Assembly: GCA_964563505.1 (NCBI GenBank)
Contig: CAZLXW010000039.1
Span: 1-34,944, forward strand
Direction: 5' to 3'
Source of the DNA: UBA1351 sp964563505
GTDB taxonomy: Bacteria; Bacillota; Clostridia; Lachnospirales; Vallitaleaceae
DNA length: 34,944 bases
The position numbers and the translations under genes were made by a program. The notes beneath the pieces were generated by a model. It searched no databases, was not told where the DNA came from, and worked only from the letters and a program-made list of their open reading frames with translations. Positions 25,489 through 32,938 of this stretch are shown here, one piece after another (the first letter of the stretch is position 1; each line of letters starts with the position of its first letter).

Positions 25489-27322
25489 GAATTCCACTCT
25501 TTTCCATATAGTCATCCATTGTAATATTTCTCAGTTTCACTTTCGCAATAACCCCGGCATCTTCTAAATTAAGGATTTCAATTCCTGACGCCTCGCCAAA
25601 CAAAGACTTTATCCGGTCTTCAATATTAAGCAATCCAATACCATTTCCTTTTACATTGATTTCTTTTTTTCTAAGCTTTTGCATAATGTCATCATCAACC
25701 TGGGAACCGGAATTAAAAACTTCACAAAATATATAATTTGTTTCTTCATATATTTTAATTGCTATCACACACGAAGAAATGTTACTTTCAACGCCATAAT
25801 AAATTGCATTCTCAACCAGTGGTTGTAATGTGAATTTAGGTATAACTTTATTATATACTCGATCATCAACTTCTCTAGTTACACTGAGACGTTTTCCATA
25901 CCGTAATTTTTGTATTACAATATAATTATCCAGAATCTCCAGCTCTTTTTTTACCGATACGACAAATTCTTTACTTGCTATTGCTTCTTTCATTAGAACG
26001 CCTAGTCCCGCCGCCATATCAGCCACCTTCATATTTTTTTCGTTTTTTGACATCCAATAAATAGAATTAAGAGTATTATTCAAAAAATGAGGATTAAACT
26101 GAGCTTGTAATGCATAAATTTGCGCTTCTTTAACCCATAACATTTGCATGTAATTTTCTTTTATGAGCTTATTTAATGTTTGGATCATGTTGTCATAGGA
26201 TTCTTTTAACTCGGATATTTCATCTGTAGAAATATTGTGCATTTCAAGTGAATCCACGTAAGTATTTCGCCCATTATATTCATCCAAATGGATGGTTTTT
26301 ATGGGTATACTTTTTATATAATTAACAAAATATTTAAGCTCTCCCATAGCTCTCTGGACATATATAATCGAAACCAACATGACGACTATTAATCCTATGA
26401 CGTATACAAAAAGCAAAATTCGTACTCCTTTTGCAAGTACATTATATATATTCGTAGCAGGAGCAAGTATGATATAACGAAAAAGGGACGCTTTTGGTTG
26501 AACACTCCTTACAATATAGGATTCTTTTCCAATTTTCCATAATGAGGGATAATGATTTCTACTGTCCATGGCTTCTTCAACCATCAATTGATTGGCTTCC
26601 TCTAAATAAGAATACCGAATATTATTTTCTTTATTTTCGATAATAATACTATATTCATTAGAATTCATATAATCTAGTGCTATTTGACGCATATCAACAA
26701 AAAAGAAAACTACACCTATCTCATTAAAACTCATATTGTGTTTTTCTCTTATGAGTCGTGCTACAACCATATAATCAGGATATTCTTCTTCCAAAAAGAT
26801 ATATGCAGATGAACCATCCGTCTCTTTTGCGCGTTCTATAATATAATCAAGCGTTGCTATCTCTGGTTTAATATATTTACTTAAAGCAACAACATAATTG
26901 TTTCCTTCTGGTGATACATAATTGCTACATACGATATTACGACTACTTTGTGTTTGTCGTCTTATTGCATTCGTTATATTATTGAGTGAAACGGCTTTAT
27001 CATATGCGATAGCATCTAAACCATTATTAAAATACTTCAATAAGTTTGTTCCTGATTCTTGAATGGTGTCATCGGTAATTATATTATACGAAATATCTTC
27101 AAATGAATTTATTTCTGTTTGTATTTGACTCGCCGAATCTTCTAGTATAACATCTGTCAGTTGATATATATATTCCAGACTATTTTTACTGATTGATGTA
27201 ATCACTAATAGTCCGACTAGAAACATGAATGTTAATGAACTGATAATTATTTTTATCATTTTTGAACTTAACTTTGATTTTCTGTGATTAAACATATTAT
27301 AAATTCTTCTCACCCCCATCAT
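25460..27322 (-). CDS. YesM-type sensor histidine kinase
   Basis: About 620 residues. TM1 is at about 25-45, a large extracellular sensor domain spans about 46-300, TM2 about 302-322, followed by a linker and a LytS/YesM-type kinase region. The phosphorylated His lies in LQAQFNPHFLNNTLN (about residue 412). The ATPase has LQPLVENAIYYGVE and GNGIGLLNIEDRI. The start is uncertain. The ATG at 27322 overlaps the upstream stop codon (TGATG) but has no Shine-Dalgarno site. An ATG at 27295 has GGGGGTGAG about 13 bases before it and gives a more typical N-terminus (MFNHRKSK). Kinases of this type commonly sense oligosaccharides or a loaded binding protein. Confidence 0.92.
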   Translation of the reverse strand: MMGVRRIYNMFNHRKSKLSSKMIKIIISSLTFMFLVGLLVITSISKNSLEYIYQLTDVILEDSASQIQTEINSFEDISYNIITDDTIQESGTNLLKYFNNGLDAIAYDKAVSLNNITNAIRRQTQSSRNIVCSNYVSPEGNNYVVALSKYIKPEIATLDYIIERAKETDGSSAYIFLEEEYPDYMVVARLIREKHNMSFNEIGVVFFFVDMRQIALDYMNSNEYSIIIENKENNIRYSYLEEANQLMVEEAMDSRNHYPSLWKIGKESYIVRSVQPKASLFRYIILAPATNIYNVLAKGVRILLFVYVIGLIVVMLVSIIYVQRAMGELKYFVNYIKSIPIKTIHLDEYNGRNTYVDSLEMHNISTDEISELKESYDNMIQTLNKLIKENYMQMLWVKEAQIYALQAQFNPHFLNNTLNSIYWMSKNEKNMKVADMAAGLGVLMKEAIASKEFVVSVKKELEILDNYIVIQKLRYGKRLSVTREVDDRVYNKVIPKFTLQPLVENAIYYGVESNISSCVIAIKIYEETNYIFCEVFNSGSQVDDDIMQKLRKKEINVKGNGIGLLNIEDRIKSLFGEASGIEILNLEDAGVIAKVKLRNITMDDYMEKSGIHEKPESNDC

Positions 27323-29634
27323 CAAAAAACAAATGAAAAAATATTTTTGTCCTGGCTTGTACGTCGTACAATTGCCTTAGGTGTAAATTTCGAAAACTGT
27401 ACATCTATTTGAATCGAGTCCGGTAATAAGACATAATGTCTTATCTGAGGGGTTTCTTCCAATTGTTTTATTAATGCAGTATCACGTATATTTTTCCGGT
27501 GTATAAGTTGACATAATTGATCATATACTAAATGTTCATCATGTATATCACAATACATAAATCTTCCTGCAAACTTTGTGACACTAAAATTTTCAAGGTG
27601 TATGCTTAGCTTCTCCCCATAAAAACTACCTTCCGCCACTTGCGTCGGCTGAACATTAAATAATTCATGAAGCGTGGTTTCTTTTTTATGGTAGAATCGT
27701 TGTTCTTCAAGATTTTTGACCGTATTTAATCGACGGTGCAGATACTGTCTTGTATCCCTATCAACGGAGTAGACATAAACGCCTTTAATACCTCTCGTTA
27801 ATAATGTTTTATATGTGTTTTGTGCCAGACGTAAGAAATCGTCTTGGGCTCTTTTTCCAATTTTTTTATCATGGCATTTACCAACATCCGCTACCCAACA
27901 TTCCTGCTCCAAATCATAACGGAATTCTTCTCCGATAATGACACCGATGTAATCAAATTCTAGTCCTTGTGTCGTATGTATACAGCCAATCTGATTAACG
28001 CCACGTGGGTCAATAGCCCATTCTGTTGTTCCTTTGGGAATATTCTTCGCTTTTCTACCTTTGTAGCTTTCTTGTGGATTCCACGGCATCTCAAAGACTA
28101 ATGCGTCATCCTCATAAATTTTCACATCATTGACTAAGCTTCCATCTCTATCTAATTCCTTACTCCAAGGCCATGCATATCCTGCAACTAATCGTGCCTG
28201 AAAACCTAGCTCCTGGTATTCCATCATCTTATTTTTCATGATATTTGGGTCATCTAATATATGAAATTCAAGGTCATCTAAATTTTCCCAGCCACTGGCA
28301 TTGGCGGTATTTCGAATAGCCAATACATCATCTAACCAATTCAAATATCCTTCGGATCCTGCACATCGAAATTGTGCATCTAATTCGTATTCGTATAGCT
28401 GACAACCTAGTCTATTGGCAACTTCCTTGACATGAGAATATGAACCGATATCATTGGGTCGAATCATCTGTAAATCGTCTGTAAAAAAAACACTCAGTTG
28501 GGTTTTACTGATAATTTCTTCAACCAAGGTATTATCAAGTTTTTTCTGCATCGGGGGTGGCGTTGTACTAATCCGATGGGCTTCATCAATAATAGCCGTT
28601 TGAAATTTTTGATTGCTTTGCGTCAATTCTTTATTATAATAATATGGATGTTTAAATAGGGCTTTTGCACGATCCTTATCGATCTTATTCGCCATTCCAT
28701 TTTTAAAGGCAGCATTTGCCGCGATATAAACACACTCTTTTTCTTCACGTAAAATACGACCTAATAGGTTCAACCCAACAACCGACTTACCGGTTCCCGG
28801 TCCACCTTTCACAAGTACAACATACTTACCATCCGTACCATCAAGCTTTTTATTTTTTACAATCTGCATCACTCGATCATAGACGATGAGTTGCTCATCC
28901 ACTAAGATAAACTCTGACTTCGCATCTAATATATTATTGACATGTTCAATAAGCTTTTTACTCGGTTTGCTTATTGATTTTTCAATTTGATCAATAAGCT
29001 CAAGACCATCACCTTTTTCCACATTCATTCGAATAAATGCACCTACTTTTTTTACATCATTAGCTGTAAAAACAGGTGCATCTTCCATATATGGCTTAAA
29101 CTTCATATCTAACAACTTATCCCCAGCTTGGGTCTGATAATTATGTAGATATGAACAGGCATAGAGTTTTATTGAATTTGAAATCCCTTGATGAAAGGCT
29201 GAATGATAATCTTCAAGATACCGTTTGTACCTTGAGACTTGTACAGATGGATGGTTAACTTCACGTATAGCTCCACCGGTATATGTATATACTTGGCGCA
29301 TTGTTTCGGATTCTTCCACCTTTTCCCATTGTTTTAATTCAACGATTACCGCATTCTTGTTCATAAACTTATCTTTTCCGGTAATCATAAAATCAAGGCG
29401 CATGGATGAACTTGGTAATTGATACTCTATTAATACACCACAATCTTTTTTTATAAGTTCTTCATTCATTAAGATATCATTCATTTTACTCAAGGAATTA
29501 CTAAAAGACCTTCGCTCACTATCCGAAGGTCTTCGCCCTAAAATTTTTAAAAATTCTTCTTCTAATTTCAACGTTATTTTATTATAGCGAACATCATAGT
29601 TGAATTCATAGGCTGTACTTTTGTAAAGAATCAT
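27322..29634 (-). CDS. nuclease-helicase fusion: PD-(D/E)XK-like domain + DUF2075 helicase-like domain
   Basis: 770-residue cytoplasmic protein. The N-terminal part (about 60-145) shows a PD-(D/E)XK nuclease pattern: RLDFMI (D81), 17 residues later VELK (E99, K101), then QVSRYKRYL, resembling the QxxxY motif of RecB-like nucleases. The DUF2075 P-loop NTPase follows: Walker A GGPGTGKS (277-284), Walker B AIIDEAH (D350, E351), FTDDLQMIRPND, YELDAQFRC, and the late helicase motif GCIHTTQGLEFDYIGV. About 120 C-terminal residues are not recognised. Function is not established; the architecture suggests nucleic-acid processing, possibly defence. A ribosome site (GGGGAG) precedes the ATG. It lies 24 bases after the pyrophosphohydrolase gene and probably shares its promoter. 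Confidence 0.85.
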   Translation of the reverse strand: MILYKSTAYEFNYDVRYNKITLKLEEEFLKILGRRPSDSERRSFSNSLSKMNDILMNEELIKKDCGVLIEYQLPSSSMRLDFMITGKDKFMNKNAVIVELKQWEKVEESETMRQVYTYTGGAIREVNHPSVQVSRYKRYLEDYHSAFHQGISNSIKLYACSYLHNYQTQAGDKLLDMKFKPYMEDAPVFTANDVKKVGAFIRMNVEKGDGLELIDQIEKSISKPSKKLIEHVNNILDAKSEFILVDEQLIVYDRVMQIVKNKKLDGTDGKYVVLVKGGPGTGKSVVGLNLLGRILREEKECVYIAANAAFKNGMANKIDKDRAKALFKHPYYYNKELTQSNQKFQTAIIDEAHRISTTPPPMQKKLDNTLVEEIISKTQLSVFFTDDLQMIRPNDIGSYSHVKEVANRLGCQLYEYELDAQFRCAGSEGYLNWLDDVLAIRNTANASGWENLDDLEFHILDDPNIMKNKMMEYQELGFQARLVAGYAWPWSKELDRDGSLVNDVKIYEDDALVFEMPWNPQESYKGRKAKNIPKGTTEWAIDPRGVNQIGCIHTTQGLEFDYIGVIIGEEFRYDLEQECWVADVGKCHDKKIGKRAQDDFLRLAQNTYKTLLTRGIKGVYVYSVDRDTRQYLHRRLNTVKNLEEQRFYHKKETTLHELFNVQPTQVAEGSFYGEKLSIHLENFSVTKFAGRFMYCDIHDEHLVYDQLCQLIHRKNIRDTALIKQLEETPQIRHYVLLPDSIQIDVQFSKFTPKAIVRRTSQDKNIFSFVF

Positions 29635-29658
29635 ATCCTATCTCCCCAAAGCGTATTA

Positions 29659-29976
29659 TTATAATTCCGTATATTTTTTACTAGTACCCTTTGCTTTTTC
29701 GATCGGATACTTTAATGCGTTCTTATCTATTTTATCATGCATGGCCTGGATGATATCAATGTTTAATTGATCTGCTAACAAGATACAATAATTCATGACA
29801 TCGGCGAGTTCTTCTTTTACATTTTGTTCATCATAGGATTCGCCGTCCCATTGAAAGTTTTCCAAGAGCTCCGCCGCTTCAATAACAATAGATTTAGACA
29901 AGTTTTCCGGCGTGTGAAATTGCGACCATTCTCGTTGATCACGAAATTCGCGTATTCGCTTAATTAAGTCTTCCAT
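29659..29976 (-). CDS. MazG-like nucleotide pyrophosphohydrolase (dCTPP1/RS21-C6 type)
   Basis: 105-residue all-alpha NTP pyrophosphohydrolase. The hallmarks are WSQFHTPENLSKSIVIEAAE followed by LLENFQW, the metal-binding EAAELLE helix and the second acidic helix KEELADVMNYCILLADQL (ExxD). Family enzymes hydrolyse dCTP and modified dNTPs to the monophosphate and pyrophosphate, cleaning the nucleotide pool; some relatives act in defence or toxin-related modules. The ATG at 29976 follows AAAGGAA; the frame is open 15 codons upstream through the -10 box. It heads a two-gene unit with the nuclease-helicase. Confidence 0.9.
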   Translation of the reverse strand: MEDLIKRIREFRDQREWSQFHTPENLSKSIVIEAAELLENFQWDGESYDEQNVKEELADVMNYCILLADQLNIDIIQAMHDKIDKNALKYPIEKAKGTSKKYTEL

Positions 29977-30006
29977 GGTTATTCCTTTCTTGTTTGTATT
30001 ATTCTC

Positions 30007-30035
30007 ATTATAACAAAACATTGGGCTAATGACTA
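30007..30035 (-). promoter_or_regulatory. promoter of the pyrophosphohydrolase/nuclease-helicase unit
   Basis: Minus strand TAGTCA (30030-30035), 17 bases, then TATAAT (30007-30012) preceded by TGT (extended -10). It lies 31 bases before the start codon and below the terminator of the toxin-antitoxin operon, so this unit can be transcribed independently. Confidence 0.55.
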
Positions 30036-30080
30036 GATAACTTATGTCGCATCAAAATTCAAGAGAAGAATGAAAGAAAA

Positions 30081-30112
30081 AAGATGACACTGTACAATAC
30101 AGATATCATCTT
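30081..30112 (-). terminator. rho-independent terminator of the toxin-antitoxin operon
   Basis: AAGATGA (30081-30087) pairs with TCATCTT (30106-30112), with an inner CTGT/ACAG stem. On the minus strand a T-run (complement of 30077-30082) follows. It lies 21 bases after the antitoxin stop codon. Confidence 0.8.
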
Positions 30113-30133
30113 ATTAATGTCACATATTTGATA

Positions 30134-30433
30134 TTACATTAACTTTGAATGTGTATTATCTGTGGCTGTAACTGTTAATGTAAGACCTAAGGGCTCCATC
30201 AATTTTATAAGTGTTTCAATCGATGGAGAATTATTTTGCTTTTCAATACGAGCGATGGCCGACTGTTTTATTCCAGACAGTTTTTCCAAATCACGCTGCG
30301 ATATTTTTAGCTCTTTTCTCCTCTTAATTATTGAAGCCATTATTTTTGCCGTAGCTTCAATCTCGGTTTTTTCTGTGTCCGAAATAGAGTTAATCGATTG
30401 TTTCAGATCATTCCATTTAACTCCGTTTTTCAT
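30134..30433 (-). CDS. XRE-family antitoxin (HigA-like)
   Basis: 99-residue DNA-binding protein. After an N-terminal helical stretch (IEATAKIMASIIKRRKEL) comes a Cro/CI helix-turn-helix: KISQRDLEKLSGIKQSAIAR followed by IEKQNNSPSIETLIKLMEPLG (about residues 45-90). It is the second gene of a toxin-first type II toxin-antitoxin operon, as in HigBA. It probably neutralises the RelE-like protein and represses the shared promoter. The start at 30433 follows AGGAG with a 9-base gap; an ATG at 30442 directly abuts the AGGAG and is less likely. The 104-base gap to the toxin gene is long for such pairs. Confidence 0.88.
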   Translation of the reverse strand: MKNGVKWNDLKQSINSISDTEKTEIEATAKIMASIIKRRKELKISQRDLEKLSGIKQSAIARIEKQNNSPSIETLIKLMEPLGLTLTVTATDNTHSKLM

Positions 30434-30537
30434 TTTTTTCATCTCCTGATTTATCTTTTATTTTATTTATTGTATTTTAACTATCGATTTTTTATTCTAT
30501 TCTTTTTATTTTATAACTCTTTCTAACAACGTATTAA

Positions 30538-30891
30538 TTACCTCGATTCCCAGTCCTTCATATATCTTATTGCTCGGTCAAGCTCTTTTTTAGGTGTCTT
30601 TCTTGTCTTTTTCGTAAAGTGACTTAGCATCGTAATTGTTCCGCCTGATTTTTGGAAGAAAAACACACGTTCTTTTGAAACTCTAAGTTCGTAAAGCTTA
30701 CCATCAATATGTTTAACATGAGGCATTCCTGTAAGAACTCCTGATTCTTGAAGCAATTCCATTGCATAATAGATTTTTTTCAATAGGCTTTGCGCGCGCT
30801 TATTACCTTCAGCCTTTTGATCTATTGCAATTAAGTAATTATGAACTGGTGATTCACCACGGCGATTTTCATAGAATTCGATTTCAAACAT
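30538..30891 (-). CDS. RelE/HigB-like toxin (Gp49/DUF891 family)
   Basis: 117-residue protein of the RelE/ParE superfamily, Gp49-like branch. The diagnostic segments are EFYENRRGESPVHNYL, the core HVKHIDGKLYELRVSKERVFFF, and the C-terminal LSHFTKKTRKTPKKELDRAI, which is the 'HxFxKKxxkTPxxEi..A' motif of HigB/RelE toxins. Such toxins cut mRNA on the ribosome. AAAGGCG precedes the ATG. It is the first gene of the operon, directly downstream of the palindromic promoter. Confidence 0.9.
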   Translation of the reverse strand: MFEIEFYENRRGESPVHNYLIAIDQKAEGNKRAQSLLKKIYYAMELLQESGVLTGMPHVKHIDGKLYELRVSKERVFFFQKSGGTITMLSHFTKKTRKTPKKELDRAIRYMKDWESR

Positions 30892-30923
30892 TTTTTATCG
30901 CCTTTCTTTACTATTGGCTACGC

Positions 30924-30956
30924 CATAATGATAACATATTTGTTATCATTATGCAA
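30924..30956 (-). promoter_or_regulatory. autoregulated toxin-antitoxin promoter with palindromic operator
   Basis: A perfect 13-bp inverted repeat (30924-30936 and 30941-30953, arms CATAATGATAACA / TGTTATCATTATG, 4-base centre) covers a minus-strand promoter: TTGCAT (30951-30956), 17 bases, TATCAT (30928-30933). A dimeric antitoxin bound to it would block the polymerase. This is the expected arrangement for toxin-antitoxin autorepression. Confidence 0.75.
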
Positions 30957-30978
30957 TGATTTATCTTTTACTTATCAT

Positions 30979-31911
30979 TCATATTTGTGACATGCTTTGC
31001 ATATCACCTATAGGTTCATCGTCCACAGCGCCTTGTTGATATAATTTTTTGAATTGTGTTGAAAACTTAGATAATTTTGCATACAGGTCAAATGAAATCG
31101 TGGTCTGTGGGGCAAGCTCCATATAAATGCACATTGTTTTTACTAGAATCCAACTGTCGATAAAGGCATATTTAATTACAATTGTGGTGAAAACTGCTGG
31201 AATAATCGCAAAGCCGGCACTTATGTTTATTGCTGAAAATAAAACACTAAAACCTAAAAACAAACTAATCATCACGCCCACCATCAGCATAAGAACAAGA
31301 GCAGTTGTCATCGCCGCATTTTTTAAAATTGTTTTCCAATTTTGTGCGTAGATAACGACACCGTCGGCTGCACTTTTAAATGTATTCTCACTATTTTTAT
31401 AAAATGTATACCCCAAGCAACACTCATCTATATAATTCAAAGAAATGGATATAAATAAATTAAGGATTTGGATAAAAAAACCTATACCTGGGACACCATT
31501 AAGCCACCCGCCAAGGCGTTCCATTTGACTTTGAATTTGACGCACAGCTCCTGATATCAATTGATCGACAAGAAAAAAAGCACTTGATGATACAAATCTT
31601 TCTTTGACACGTTGTAAACCGAATGCAAAATAGTGTTCCGGAATTTTTCCGTGAATCATACTCTCTGTAATTACTGCAACATGTCCGGCTTTTACCATAT
31701 AACCAAAATAATGGGCGACAAGGACTTTTATTCCATAAGCACTTGAAAGCCAAACGAGCATCAATATTATAAATACCGAAAACTCAAACATCATCCCAAT
31801 GAAAAAAAAAGGAACAAATAAAACGCCTGCGATAAAAACGACCCCCATACCTAATAACAACTTCATCCATACGAATTTCATCGTATTAAAATAAATCGTA
31901 CTTGCTCTCAT
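30979..31911 (-). CDS. multi-pass membrane protein of unknown function
   Basis: 310 residues with about six strongly hydrophobic segments (near 15-40, 42-65, 140-155, 200-220, 223-250 and a shorter one). It contains amphipathic stretches (YFAFGLQRVKERFVSSSAFF) and a segment YIDECCLGYTFYKNSENTFKSAADG that looks conserved-domain-like. The C-terminal ~45 residues are cytoplasmic-type and polar. I do not recognise the family. A distant resemblance of the ENTFKSAADGVVIYAQNWK block to choline-transporter-like proteins is too weak to name it. AAAGGAG lies before the ATG. It stands alone between the toxin-antitoxin promoter and an AraC gene, on the same strand as both. Confidence 0.75.
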   Translation of the reverse strand: MRASTIYFNTMKFVWMKLLLGMGVVFIAGVLFVPFFFIGMMFEFSVFIILMLVWLSSAYGIKVLVAHYFGYMVKAGHVAVITESMIHGKIPEHYFAFGLQRVKERFVSSSAFFLVDQLISGAVRQIQSQMERLGGWLNGVPGIGFFIQILNLFISISLNYIDECCLGYTFYKNSENTFKSAADGVVIYAQNWKTILKNAAMTTALVLMLMVGVMISLFLGFSVLFSAINISAGFAIIPAVFTTIVIKYAFIDSWILVKTMCIYMELAPQTTISFDLYAKLSKFSTQFKKLYQQGAVDDEPIGDMQSMSQI

Positions 31912-32042
31912 AAACTCTCCTTTTTGTTTGATTATTATTTGCTGTATTATTTACACCATAATAATAAAATAACATTTTTGCTTTATCTTTTGGTCAGCTG
32001 AGAGCAGACAAACCCCATTTATTTTTTACCTTATAAGAGAAT

Positions 32043-32807
32043 TCACTCACGATACTCCATTTTCTTTATATACTGTGTTGGTGACATGCCTACAATTTGT
32101 TTAAAATTTCGATTAAAGGTTCGAAAGTTATTATAGCCACATTTAAAGACAATATTGCTAATATTGTCTTCACTATGATCCAAGAAAAAAAGCGCATTAG
32201 AGATTCTATAGTGGTTTAAATATTCTGTAAATGTCATTCCCATCCATTGGTTAAATATTCTGGATAAATACGAATAATCATATTTTAAGGCTTTCGCTAA
32301 CTTGCGAAGATTAATATTTTTCTGATGATTTTCTTCCACATAAAGGAGAATGTCATAGATGATAGTTTCTCTATCCACTTGATCGATCGGTTGAAACGTC
32401 ATCTGTTTAACAATGCGCGCACATAAGTCATATAAAAAGCGTTTCTTTTCATAAATATTGTCCATCAAATCCAATGCAGGTTTTTCGTCAAATATCACTT
32501 TATTAATAGCTGGAATACGTCCCTTATAGGCTTTATGAAAATCATTGACTAATTCCGGTGAAAATAGTAAAAAATGTTCTTTCGACTGATCACTTAGCTG
32601 TATATCATGTAACTGATTTGGAAAAATAATGGCGGATTCTCCCGCCATAAAGTGCTGTTCTTGTCCATCAATACTCATCGTTAACATGCCTTCTTCAACC
32701 CATATAAATTCATAAGCAAGGTGAAAATGGACCGGATAACGTTCTAATCTAAAATTATTAATTTGAAATAAGTCGGTACTATCTAAGCCATGGCGTTCAA
32801 AAAACAT
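32043..32807 (-). CDS. AraC-family regulator (cupin + HTH)
   Basis: 254 residues. The N-terminal cupin-like sensor domain (about 10-95) has YPVHFHLAYEFIWVEEG and GESAIIFPNQLHDI, the usual His-containing AraC sugar-binding fold. The C-terminal DNA-binding domain (about 150-252) has two helix-turn-helices: LRKLAKALKYDYSYLSRIF and ISNIVFKCGYNNFRTFNRNF, ending in GMSPTQYIKK. AAGGAG precedes the ATG. It is divergent from the beta-xylosidase gene with a 131-base shared control region, which makes the xylosidase its most likely target. Confidence 0.93.
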   Translation of the reverse strand: MFFERHGLDSTDLFQINNFRLERYPVHFHLAYEFIWVEEGMLTMSIDGQEQHFMAGESAIIFPNQLHDIQLSDQSKEHFLLFSPELVNDFHKAYKGRIPAINKVIFDEKPALDLMDNIYEKKRFLYDLCARIVKQMTFQPIDQVDRETIIYDILLYVEENHQKNINLRKLAKALKYDYSYLSRIFNQWMGMTFTEYLNHYRISNALFFLDHSEDNISNIVFKCGYNNFRTFNRNFKQIVGMSPTQYIKKMEYRE

Positions 32808-32858
32808 AAGGACTCCTTATAACCACAAATATTGTCTAATGCTCAACGAATCATCGTC

Positions 32859-32887
32859 TAGTCAACTCTTCATTATTCAAGTACAAT
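32859..32887 (+). promoter_or_regulatory. possible beta-xylosidase promoter
   Basis: TAGTCA (32859-32864), 17 bases, TACAAT (32882-32887), about 50 bases before the start codon. The -35 box has the same sequence as the pyrophosphohydrolase promoter. Its -10 overlaps the -10 of the divergent AraC promoter. Confidence 0.35.
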
Positions 32888-32891
32888 TATA
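32886..32891 (-). promoter_or_regulatory. possible AraC gene promoter (extended -10)
   Basis: Minus strand TGCTATAAT: TATAAT at 32886-32891 with an upstream TG. It lies 79 bases before the AraC start. The -35 position is poor. It overlaps the plus-strand TACAAT by 2 bases. Confidence 0.4.
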
Positions 32892-32938
32892 GCATATATA
32901 AAACATATCATAAAACAGAATTAAGGAGGTTCTTAAAG

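Noticed and set aside
30162..30449. 95-codon plus-strand frame
   Set aside because: Antisense of the XRE antitoxin, whose helix-turn-helix is clear.
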